Part shown: positions 7,359-15,263 of the stretch, piece after piece
How positions within the stretch are numbered: the first letter of the stretch is position 1
Layout: each line of letters starts with the position of its first letter
NCBI GenBank assembly: GCA_003833135.1
Contig: QZLH01000011.1
Span: 109,525 to 128,720, forward strand
Direction: 5' to 3'
Length of the DNA stretch: 19,196 bases
Source of the DNA: Oehlia diaphana
Lineage: Eukaryota; Glomeromycota; Glomeromycetes; Glomerales; Glomeraceae
Translations under genes and position numbers: made by a program
Notes under the pieces: model-generated
Database searches by the model: none
The model's input: the letters and a program-made list of their open reading frames with translations, nothing else
What the model was told of the DNA's origin: nothing

Positions 7359-7473
7359 ATATTTTTGTAAAGTAATACGTGAGAAAGGGGCCGAGTAAAA
7401 AACGAATAAAAAAAATGATTGGAGTATAATTATACAAATAAATACAGATTAAAATACAAAAAAAGTCTTATAA

Positions 7474-8324
7474 TCAAAGAGCAGTGATAAAAGAAGCTAA
7501 AATGGTCGTGAAGAAAACGACTTCAAAGGTACTAATAATAGAAGCTCCACTGGATTTATTATCACTTTTAGCAGCACCACCTATAACTTCAAAATTTACA
7601 ATTTTGATATCAGCACATCCATACAACGTATTGGTCGCTCCCGAGTAAAAACCTTGAAGTACTCCTTGATCTCCAACTTTGGCACCAGCTTTAGAGAGGT
7701 CAACTTTTATAGCAAAATATTTTGGCTCAGCACCTTCGGCAATAAAAACTGTGAAATTCTCTGTGAAAAAAAAATATATAATTAGTATTTTTCTTTAAGT
7801 AAAAATGAAATCAAATATTTGAAATTGAAATACTTATTATACCTGAAACAGGTTGGAAAGTATCATTGGAAGTGGGGGCATAGTTGATAATCATAGTACC
7901 ATTACCATCTCCGAATCTGGTAGTTACTTGACCGTCTACATAACATAAAAAGAAAAAAAAATACAATAAATTAATATAGGACCGACATGAAATTAAGTTC
8001 AAGATTGTGAAACTGACTCATTTTTTTTTATTTGTCATTTTTAAAAAAAATAGAAGGAAATTTCCAAACTAACAAGTTTTTATCTTAAAATAATTTATAA
8101 TGTCGTGTGAAATAAAATTTTTAAAGAATATTCTCACCTGTAAGAGGAAAATCCGTTATAGCAGTGGTGTTTACCTCATTAAAGCCGCCGCAAGGAGATT
8201 GTATCATATTAGCCCCTATACGTCCTCTAAATGGAGGGCTTATAATACTAAAATGAGCATTTGTGGAAGATATTAAAACGAAGAAAAGGACAAAGAAAAC
8301 GGCAAAAACTTTAAAAGTATTCAT
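7474..8324 (-). CDS. Secreted Bim1-like / LPMO-like X325 copper protein, 3 exons
   Basis: Exons 8324-8138, 7935-7843 and 7760-7474 join with matching phase (both introns phase 1) to 188 codons. Intron 1 (8137-7936, 202 bp) is GTGAGA...TATGTAG and intron 2 (7842-7761, 82 bp) is GTATAA...TTTCACAG. Residues 1-23 form a signal peptide ending SSTNA. The mature chain starts HFSIISPPFRG and has CGGF (45-48) and DFPLTDG (58-64), matching the Bim1-like/X325 pattern of an N-terminal His, PPxRG, CGGF and FPL. C45 and C142 (LYGCADIKI) probably form the family disulfide. There are NXS/T sequons at N52, N74, N86, N95 and N161. A Ser/Gly-rich stretch (159-167) precedes a hydrophobic tail (170-188), the layout of a GPI anchor. 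Family members bind Cu(II) and act at the fungal cell surface, in copper uptake or at host contact. Oddity: no second His after H24. The intron choice is inferred from frame and homology. Confidence 0.85.
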
Positions 8325-8374
8325 ATTAAAAAAAAAACTTTATGAATAATTGAAAAAGTTGGAATTGAGAGATA

Positions 8375-8381
8375 ATTTATA
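8375..8381 (-). promoter_or_regulatory. TATA-like box of the Bim1-like gene
   Basis: TATAAAT on the minus strand, 51-57 bp upstream of the start codon at 8324. The remaining 5' leader is short and A/T-rich, ending in a T run followed by AATATG. The distance fits a compact fungal promoter. Confidence 0.45.
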
Positions 8382-8613
8382 GTGTATCGGGGGTGATCAT
8401 CTTTAGTGGTCATCAAATCGTAACAATAAGATTAAGTTCAGATTATCTGGATAAAAAGGTGTACAAAGTTCATAAAGAGATAACTTTGTGCATCTGTTTA
8501 TTATTTATAAATATTTTTGTTTATCGTAAATTACTGTTATAGTTATATTTTCATACAATTTGGAGGATCAGTAACACATCTGTAGAACATCTACAGTTTC
8601 TAGGCATACGCTT

Positions 8614-8921
8614 CCCTCTTCTTCTTCGCAAAATACGACATAACGGTTAATGTTACTATTAATAATAATTACACTGGTATTTATTTCACGGACAAACGTT
8701 TCACCGACACCTTGGGTTTCACACGGTTTTGCCGTAACTGTGGTCACAATCCGCTATATGCCGGCCAATTCATTGGGACAGTTCCAACTGCATCACTAAA
8801 CCCTACACAAAACCTTATATTCTTAATGGTTCTTCTCCAAGGTACCTTAATCCTACTGTTATTAAACAACCAACATTTACCACTAAAATATGCAACGCAT
8901 CCTAAAGACATCACACTGTAA
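8614..8921 (+). pseudogene. C-rich broken reading frame, unknown
   Basis: Open for 102 codons from just after a TAG (8611-8613) to a TAA at 8919-8921. The segment LGFTRFCRNCGHNPLYAGQF holds a CXXCXH motif that could bind zinc. From about 8800 the neighbouring frame gives a more protein-like continuation, PYTKPYILNGSSPRYLNPTV, suggesting a frameshift. The bases just before the open frame read TTTCTAG, like an intron acceptor, so this may be an internal exon of a decayed gene. The plus strand is noticeably C-rich compared with the surroundings. After the stop the same frame continues into the piece at 8937. I do not recognise the protein. Confidence 0.35.
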
Positions 8922-8936
8922 TATCAATCTCTTTAC

Positions 8937-9104
8937 ATGGATAACTTATATAAAGAACAACAATGTGAAAAAAATTGTTTATATCATATTAAAAATTGTA
9001 ACAAAAAGAAACCTTTAGCTTCTTTACCACTAGATCTACATGGTGACCTGCATTTTTATTATGTTAACTTTCACAAAATTAACCTTTTTGATTACAAGGT
9101 ATGA
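8937..9104 (+). pseudogene. Continuation of the C-rich reading frame, unknown
   Basis: In the same phase as the 8614-8921 frame, after its stop. It starts with ATG and gives MDNLYKEQQCEKNCLYHIKN followed by CNKKKPLASLPLDLHGDL and HFYYVNFHKINLFDYKV, ending at TGA (9102-9104). Past that stop the same frame again stays open with a Tyr/Asp-rich run (YNYGYQHALNYDYDSDMYN) to a TGA near 9255. Three successive open blocks in one phase split by single stops argue for a decayed gene rather than chance. Function unknown. Confidence 0.3.
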
Positions 9105-9253
9105 TGTCAGTTTGATGTCAGCTCATTACCACAATACAATTACGGATACCAACATGCCCTTAACTATGACTATGACAGTGACATGTACAACATGCCACTT
9201 TACATATGGCTGATGTTACAAATAAAGCCAACAACAACACATGATACATCATT

Positions 9254-9487
9254 TTGAAAGAAGATCAAGCTATCATCAATGCTCTGAATGTATTTCTGAG
9301 ACGAACTCTGCCTCCAGACGATGCTTCTAAAATCACAATGAGTGATCTATCACATACCTCAGCAGTGTTCTGTGTCCCAGTGCGATGCTGTTATTTATCC
9401 ACCAACTCTGGCGCACAAATAATTACTAACCCACATTCAACAAAAAGCAATTACAGACCTCTAACCACCATACCATTCTATACCTGA
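9254..9487 (+). pseudogene. Terminal open block of the C-rich region, unknown
   Basis: A 77-codon frame that starts at an ATG-like TTTTGAAAG junction with the preceding block. It encodes KEDQAIINALNVFLRRTLPP, then DDASKITMSDLSHTSAVFC and a Cys-containing PVRCCYLST, ending at TGA (9485-9487). Its amino-acid make-up is far from that of random AT-rich frames. It is shifted by one base relative to the block before it, so an indel probably separates them. The region may be the eroded 3' part of a retroelement, because an (AAAAT)n-like tail lies about 260 bp downstream. No diagnostic domain is visible. Confidence 0.35.
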
Positions 9488-9743
9488 CAGTATTTACGTA
9501 TAATATCTTGATTTAGATAAAAGAAAAATATGGGTAAAATTGATTAGTTGAACTCCCCTTGTTTTCTGTTCATGACTCTTTTTTATTGATTAATCTGGTT
9601 ATGCCAGGGATTTGAATGAATAATAGGCTAGATGATTCCTATCCAGTGTCTTGGGGTTTGACAAACTTGCATTAGTTTTTTTTTGTATCGTTATCTTTGT
9701 ATTTCGTTCTACTAGCGTTTGCTTGTATTCCCAGATCTGATGT
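9488..9743 (+). other. Untranslated trailer of the C-rich island
   Basis: A non-coding stretch that is still less AT-rich than the surroundings, with T-rich segments such as CATTAGTTTTTTTTTGTATC and TCTTTGTATTTCGTTC before the tail repeat. It resembles a 3' untranslated region of a non-LTR element or an mRNA. Identity is not established. Confidence 0.35.
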
Positions 9744-9776
9744 CTATATAATAAAAATAAAAATAAAATAAAATAA
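9744..9776 (+). repeat. (AAAAT)n-type simple repeat, possible retroelement tail
   Basis: ATAATAAAAATAAAAATAAA followed by further AAAAT units. Short A-rich microsatellites of this type typically terminate non-LTR retrotransposons, so this could mark the 3' end of the C-rich island. That is inference. Confidence 0.45.
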
Positions 9777-9850
9777 TATTTACGACATATATTGTAACTT
9801 GTAAACTCGTAATGCCGAAATGGTGTAATTAGACGGTACCTATAGTTTCA

Positions 9851-9950
9851 GCGTTTTTTTTTTCATTTTCACATCTAAAACGCCGGAACTGTCAGTTTCG
9901 GCGTTTTTTTTTGCATTTCACATCTAAAAATGCCGGAACTGTCAGTATCG
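9851..9950. repeat. 50-bp tandem duplication
   Basis: Units 9851-9900 and 9901-9950 each run GCG, a T tract, CATTT(T)CACATCTAAAAA, then GCCGGAACTGTCAG and T(T/A)TCG. Differences include a change of CGCC to TGCC and small shifts in the T tract. A GTTTCA just before the first unit is the matching unit end. Confidence 0.8.
9877..9907. repeat. Hairpin AAAACGCCGGAACT / AGTTTCGGCGTTTT
   Basis: Fourteen-base arms with one G-T wobble around a GTC loop, spanning the junction of the two 50-bp units. The following T tract would give it the look of a bacterial terminator, but in this eukaryotic setting it is better read as a palindromic transposon end. Confidence 0.7.
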
Positions 9951-9967
9951 GCCAATGGTATTTGCGG

Positions 9968-10008
9968 TATTTACGGTAATTACGTTTAACGTAATTATTT
10001 ACCGTATT
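9968..10008. repeat. Inverted repeat TTTACGGTAATTACGTT / AACGTAATTATTTACCGTA
   Basis: Facing copies of ACGGTAATTACGTT and AACGTAATTATTTACCGT with a few unpaired bases. They are followed by further TTACGCAAATTATTTACGTA words to about 10040. It is a palindromic, repeat-derived stretch. Confidence 0.55.
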
Positions 10009-10095
10009 TCGAATTACGAATTACGCAAATTATTTACGTATTTTGAATTATGAATACAAATTATATATATTTCACTGTATGCGACTCCCTAGTAT

Positions 10096-10389
10096 TCATC
10101 CCTGAAAAAGTCTATATCTTGCTATGCAGATAATCACTATTTCAAACGATTGCATACGTACGTGGTATGCAAATATTTGGGTACTCGTAGTCACACTTGC
10201 GCCGTACCTGTAGTAATTAGCTATATAATCGAAACCCAATGTGCCGTTAATGTTATTAATGCCGTAACTTTTACCGTGGCCAATGACGCCGTAGAGTATA
10301 AATAGTCTAATAGATAGCATAAAATAGTTTAATAGTATACATAGCTTGACAATATAAATTTTTAAATCTCCGAATTTAAAAGTTTCCAT
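10096..10389 (-). CDS. Hypothetical small membrane protein, weak
   Basis: A 97-codon frame with a reasonable start context (A at -3, G at +4). Residues about 11-37 are hydrophobic (IYIVKLCILLNYFMLSIRLF then ILYGVIG) and could form one membrane segment. After that comes GHGKSYGINNINGTLGFDYI followed by ANYYRYG. A possible donor CAG|GTACGG falls after about residue 61, so the real protein, if any, may be spliced and differ downstream. No family is recognised. The DNA contains repeated GCCGTA words and lies among transposon debris, so a chance frame is a serious alternative. Confidence 0.22.
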   Translation of the reverse strand: METFKFGDLKIYIVKLCILLNYFMLSIRLFILYGVIGHGKSYGINNINGTLGFDYIANYYRYGASVTTSTQIFAYHVRMQSFEIVIICIARYRLFQG

Positions 10390-10472
10390 ACTGATTTAAT
10401 TAACTTCTTTGATTATAAATTTCATGAACAATAATTTTATTAGTAATGAAGGAGAAAAAGAAGGAATTAATA

Positions 10473-10681
10473 GAATGATAAGGACCCCGAACAATACATG
10501 AAAAGGTAACAATACGGAGTTTGCGTAGAATGAGCCCAAAAAAGTGTAGATCGTTTCCTTTTTTGGATAATTCCGACCAGCATTACATAGTGCCGGCCCT
10601 GAAGAGATGCGTAGAGCTATTAGTAAATTTGTGCCGATCTCTTGTTACCTATTGATATATTGCTCGGGGTCCTGAATGATA
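10473..10681. mobile_element. hAT-type MITE, 193 bp, with 8-bp target duplication
   Basis: The element spans 10481-10673. Its ends AGGACCCCGAACAATACATG (from 10481) and, on the other strand, AGGACCCCGAGCAATATATC (from 10673) continue to form 32-bp terminal inverted repeats with 28 matches. It is flanked by a perfect direct duplication of GAATGATA (10473-10480 and 10674-10681). Eight-base duplications with short inverted ends are characteristic of hAT elements. The 130-bp interior has no coding capacity, so it is non-autonomous. Confidence 0.9.
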
Positions 10682-10806
10682 TGATATATTAAAAAGTATA
10701 AAATAAAGTATGTAAATATGTTTTTAAGAAAATTTAAATTTTAATAAATATTACACATAAGTTATAGTAACTATTTACTGCACATATACCAGTTTACGGC
10801 ACATAT

Positions 10807-10938
10807 GCCTGTTATGCAAATGTATCATTCTTATACGATCAGGTGCTATGTTCTTATACGACGTATATGTCACACAATATAGGTCATATAAGATAGTATG
10901 TCGTACATGTATAAGAATGATACATTTGCGCCTGTTAT
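10807..10938. mobile_element. 114-bp foldback element with 9-bp target duplication
   Basis: The element spans 10816-10929 and its outermost 21 bp are perfectly inverted (GCAAATGTATCATTCTTATA plus C). Weaker complementarity continues through the interior, so the whole element can fold on itself. The flanks GCCTGTTAT at 10807-10815 and 10930-10938 are identical. Nine-base duplications are typical of Mutator-like (MULE) elements, which also favour long inverted ends. It has no coding capacity. Confidence 0.88.
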
Positions 10939-11281
10939 GGCCAATTTACCAGTTCCAATTTGCCGTATCTTAAAGTGAAGAGTTATAACTAGTTATAACT
11001 CAGTTGTGATACGGCTCATCCCAATGTGATCGAGTTCCAACTGCATCTCTAGACTAGGGTTCATAGTATGGATTTTCTTATTGTAAGATACTATGTGTAA
11101 GGCAGTTCCATCATTTTATTTGTTGTGGTAAATGAATGATATCAAATTTCAAATTATTATACTATTTATAGTATAAACATTCCATTACTTTGGTTTGATT
11201 GCTATTGTTTCCATAAGATTTTGAAGTTGCAGTTGTTGCATCCATTATGGGTCTTGTATTTGTGTAGTGTAAATGTATAAC

Positions 11282-12492
11282 TACAGTGTGCGAAAAAAAT
11301 AATCAGAATGACATTTTTGTTCATTGTGTAATGAATATTTATCAAAAATCAACGAAAATTTAAATATAAACACTTTATTATATCATGAAAAAGTTCTATT
11401 AAGCTCAATTAATACTTTATCTTATTACCATTGCCATTAATTATTTGTTCTAATCTTGATGGAATACTTTCGATTAAATTAATAAAGATCTCCAGTTCAA
11501 TCCCTTTCCACTCTTTATGAATAATATCTTGAAAAATATTTATAGTAATTGATTTTTTTTTTACAATCAGCTCATTAACCTTTCTTTCTACATGCTTCTT
11601 TAATATGTGTTATAAATACTCTATGGGGTTGAGGTCTGGACTATTTGATGGCCAGTCCAGCTGCTTAGAACAACGATCTGAAAGAAGTTTTTTGATATCT
11701 TTAGCCATATGTTTCAGATTGTTATTCTGTTGGAATATCCAATGATGACCCATAATAGAATTTGCATTATCAAAAAGATTTTCATTAAGAATTTTTCTAT
11801 ATAGTGTACCATTTATTATTCCAGTAAAAAGAAAAAATCCAATTTGACCTTTTTTTGAAAAAGCACCCTACACATGGACTTTATAAGGATGCTTGACCAT
11901 GGATTTTGTTGGAGGCTATGTGCCAGCTTTATAAAATACTTTTTAGGTATTCCAAAATATTTGAAGCGTGGTTTCATCTGAAAAGATGACTTTGCTTCAG
12001 TTTTGCCTTTGATATTTTATGGCAAATTCAATACAGCGTTGTTTATAAAGATCTGTAAGTAAAGGAATTGTTTTTGGAACTGTATTGACATAATTAAGTC
12101 TATGAAGTTCATTGAGCACAGTTCTTTTGCTTATATTAAGGTTAGGATATTTTCTATTTAAAATGTTTACCAGCTTAGAACAGGTAGAAAATATGTTTGC
12201 TGAAACAAGTTTTTCAAGGTGATAATATTTTTTGGAAGAAAGTCATTTTGGTCTTTTTGAATGAGAAAAAGGTTCTAATGGAATGTTTTTTTTTTATATA
12301 GTCATATATTGTAGAAAGTGGAATGGAGGTTAAAGAGTGTAAAGTTTTAGCGTCGTAAATACCATTTTTCTATAATATGGCTATTATTGTATAACGTTAT
12401 ACAAAAGAATAACCAGCAGATATTTATTACAGGAATTATTTAAGTTTTTTGGCATAAAATTTTTATTCTGATTATTATTTTCACGCACTATA
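11282..12492 (-). mobile_element. Tc1/mariner transposon, degenerate
   Basis: The element spans 11284-12490 (1207 bp) between TA dinucleotides (11282-11283 and 12491-12492). Its inverted ends are CAGTGTGCGAAAAAAATAAT (left) and TAGTGCGTGAAAATAATAAT (right, other strand), matching at 24 of the first 30 positions. The TA target, the CAGTG-type end, the length and the internal Tc1-type transposase fit together. It is transcribed toward lower coordinates. Confidence 0.9.
11409..12420 (-). pseudogene. Tc1/mariner transposase, inactivated
   Basis: A frame can be followed for about 335 codons, with at least one frameshift near 12240. The N-terminal helix-turn-helix part reads RYTIIAIL and LTSIPLSTIYDYIKK. 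The DDE domain shows SKVIFSDET (first Asp retained), IFQQNNNLKHMAKD (second catalytic Asp replaced by Asn, 11724-11726) and WPSNSPDLNPIEYL (third acidic residue retained). In-frame stops lie at 12397, 12370, 11997, 11943, 11916, 11868 and 11610. Those at 11997, 11868 and 11610 fall where Tc1 transposases carry conserved Trp. The final TAA is at 11409-11411. The enzyme would cut and paste the surrounding element; this copy cannot encode a working product. Confidence 0.9.
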
Positions 12493-13065
12493 ATATTTAA
12501 GCATTTAAAATGGATGTTTTTAACATTTAACTCATTTTTAAGAGTATATTGTAAAGTTTATTTATTGATTTATTCTTAATAGAAGTATAAATTTTTTGCT
12601 ACTATATAGAGTCTATATAGTCTTTATTGGTATTAATAATAATCTATTCTTTTGTAGTGATAACTTTTCCAACTCTAATATTTGTTGAACATCAAAAATA
12701 AAATCCTAAATAAATTATATGAGTACTAGAATTAAAATAAATAAAACTTTATTATATTCTTTGTTTAAGAATATTCTATTACATAAGTCAAAAAGTGAAA
12801 AATCAAGCATCAATCAGTTACCAATTAAATACTAATTAGATACCTAATAAGTAGCTAATTGGTGACCAATCAAATATTATTACCAATCTAGCAGTTTGCT
12901 AACTTTTAATCCAGTGATCAGAAAAAGATGAAATATAGTTATTGGAATTGTCTCAAGATTTTTTTGAAAAAATTTAAATTGAATTTTAGATCAAATATTT
13001 TTTCATATTATTTTATTATCTGAAGTATATGCGTAAGATACTTTCATTCTATTCTAAACTATATA
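12493..13065. other. AT-rich spacer with one hairpin
   Basis: No coding signal. At 12817-12866 GTTACCAATTAAATACTAAT faces TAAGTAGCTAATTGGTGAC, an imperfect inverted repeat of about 50 bp. Otherwise I see nothing. Confidence 0.5.
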
Positions 13066-13856
13066 TACACTACCTAGACAAAGTAGCAGACCTTACATTT
13101 CTTTCAATTACTCAAAACTGTATATATTAATAATACTTGAGTTTTTTATATATAATAACATAAATTCTGAAGAATATATACTTTAAATTTCACATTTTTA
13201 ACTTTTATACAATTATAATAATTAAAAAAAAAAGTTTGGTAACTGTTACATTACTTAAATGAATGTAATGAACCCTTTATTTTCGTTAATTACTTAAAAT
13301 TATATATAATAACAATGCTTGAAATTTTAACATGTAATAATATAGAATTTAAAAAACATAGGGTTAAATTTTCATGTTTATAACATTTATACAGCTGTAT
13401 TCATTTATATAGCTGTATTAATTCAAAAAAATTAAAATTTCTGATGATCAATAAATTAAAAAAAAAATAAAAATTATGAATAACATTTTATTTTTTAGGT
13501 ATAAATTGTTAATTTGAAAAATAAAAATATATAAATTCATATGCTATTTATTCTCCTAAACTGAGTTTTCAAATAATATAAAAATTTAAGTATTTTATTA
13601 TGTGCAATTCTAAATAAACTGGTAGTAACAGACTCTTAATTTACTATTATATAATATATATATGATAGGCGTTAATATTTCCTTTTAAATTTTCTTTAAT
13701 TAATATGGTTATATAAAGGCTAGAACTATGAAATTTTGAACGTATATTCCTTAATATCTATGTCATCACATATTAAAATTTCAAGTATTATTATTTTATA
13801 CAATTTTGAGTAATTGATAAAAACAAGAAGTCCGCTACTTTTGTCTAGATAATGTA
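13066..13856. mobile_element. 787-bp TA-flanked non-autonomous element with long inverted ends
   Basis: The element spans 13068-13854. Its ends CACTACCTAGACAAAGTAGC (left) and CATTATCTAGACAAAAGTAG (right, other strand) start inverted repeats that can be followed for about 130 bp, through CAATTACTCAAAACTG against CAATTACTCAAAATTG. TA dinucleotides flank both sides (13066-13067, 13855-13856), as for Tc1/mariner-type elements. The interior has no coding frame. A second, direct copy of the subterminal block lies at about 13275-13390. Confidence 0.75.
13275..13390. repeat. Internal direct copy of the element's subterminal block
   Basis: GTTAATTACTTAAAATTATA and the following AATGCTTGAAATTTTAACATG parallel the left-arm block at about 13107-13160 (CAATTACTCAAAACTGTATA, AATACTTGAG). 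They also parallel the inverted right-arm block at about 13720-13820. The element therefore holds three diverged copies of the block, two direct and one inverted. Confidence 0.55.
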
Positions 13857-15263
13857 TGTTATCTATCTGCACATATGTATGACCAATAAAATCTTAAAAT
13901 CAGATATAACCTTAAATTTGTTTACATGTATAATACTTCTTATTTATGTCTCCTGATTTAAAATTTTTTAAAAATTTTTATATTCCTCAATCTCTGATTT
14001 AAAATTTCTTAATATTTCTTAAAAAGTTTTTTATCCCATTCAAAAAATAACAAATAAATTTTTTAACTTCTTATAATTTTTATATATTTTTATATTTTTA
14101 ATTTGTATTTATTTTTTTAAAATAAAAATTAAAATAACTGAAAATAAATAAAAAATAAAAAAATAAAACAATTAATTTTATAAATAATACTGAATTTTTG
14201 ATCATTATGTTGATTGTTAAACATGTGATTTATGACATTTCAAACATATTAATGATTATCATTTTCTAGTTTTTTAAATATATTGGATTCTTAAATTTAT
14301 GGCTAAATGTAAGTAGAGAATAAATTTTTTTTTGTTATTTTTAAAAAACATAATATTTTTTTATTAAGTACTATTAAAATTTTTTTAAAAACCTTTTTTT
14401 TCTCTTAAATTTTAATTTTTTAATATTTATTTATCATAATTTATATTTTATTATTAAAAAAAAAATTTATTTTTTTTGTAAAATGCTAGATAAACTTAAA
14501 ATTCCAAATTTTCAGTTTAATTTCAATTTCAATTTCAATCTATTTCTTACATAAATTTTATTAAAAGTATTTTTTTTGATTTAAAATTTTAATAAAAAAT
14601 ATTTATTGTTTAAATTTTTACTAAAAATATTTATATTTAAATTTTTAACTAAAAATATTTTCAGTTAAAAACTTTACTAAAAATATTTTTGGTTTAAAAA
14701 TCAGTTCCAATTCTATTTTTAAATCATAAAAATAAAACTTAATCTATTTTTTAGAAAACTCTTTAAATTAAAACTATTTTCAGATAAAGTTTAAAAACTA
14801 AAAGAATATTTTAATTAAAATATGATTGCAAAAACTTTTTCAGTAAATTTTAGTCTAAAAAGAATTTAGTAAAGAATTAAAGTCAGAACTAAAATGTAAT
14901 TAAAACTAAACTGAATTAGGAATTTAAAGTTTTTAAATAAAACTAATATGCAAATTGAATTTTGGAAAATTATATATATAAGTAATGAAAAATGTATTTA
15001 TTTATTTCTTTTTTAAGAAAATCAGGACTTGAACATTACATATATAAAATTGATCTGCATGAATTTAAGCATTTTTGCTTCCTTTTAAAATAAGTCTAAT
15101 CTACTTAAAATCAAACTATTATATTTAAATCCTAGTAAAATTCTAAATAATATAGATTTAAATTTGCTTAATAAAACATAATTTCAGCTTATTCTAATTA
15201 TTTATAGATTGGTAAATTTAATTTTTAATTTATCAAAATTAATAAATTTTTTTTTATTATCCC
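13857..15263. other. Extremely AT-rich, gene-free stretch
   Basis: Nearly pure A+T low-complexity sequence with no sustained frame. Within it are an AATTTC microsatellite (about 14518-14537) and a degenerate 28-bp tandem repeat. Nothing else is supportable. Confidence 0.6.
14567..14705. repeat. Degenerate 28-bp tandem repeat, 4-5 units
   Basis: The word ACTAAAAATATTT recurs at a spacing of about 28 bp (AAAAATATT at about 14595, 14623, 14651 and 14679). It is separated by GTTTAAATTTTT-like segments that drift to CAGTTAAAAACTTT and GGTTTAAAAATCAG. Confidence 0.65.

Noticed and set aside
8460..8490. Hairpin ACAAAGTT / AACTTTGT upstream of the copper-protein gene
   Set aside because: An 8-bp stem with a 13-nt loop is expected by chance at this composition, and it lies about 140 bp from the start codon without a known operator pattern.
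9877..9915. GC hairpin followed by T run, resembling a Rho-independent terminator
   Set aside because: The window is eukaryotic by its introns and elements; the structure arises at the junction of tandem units.
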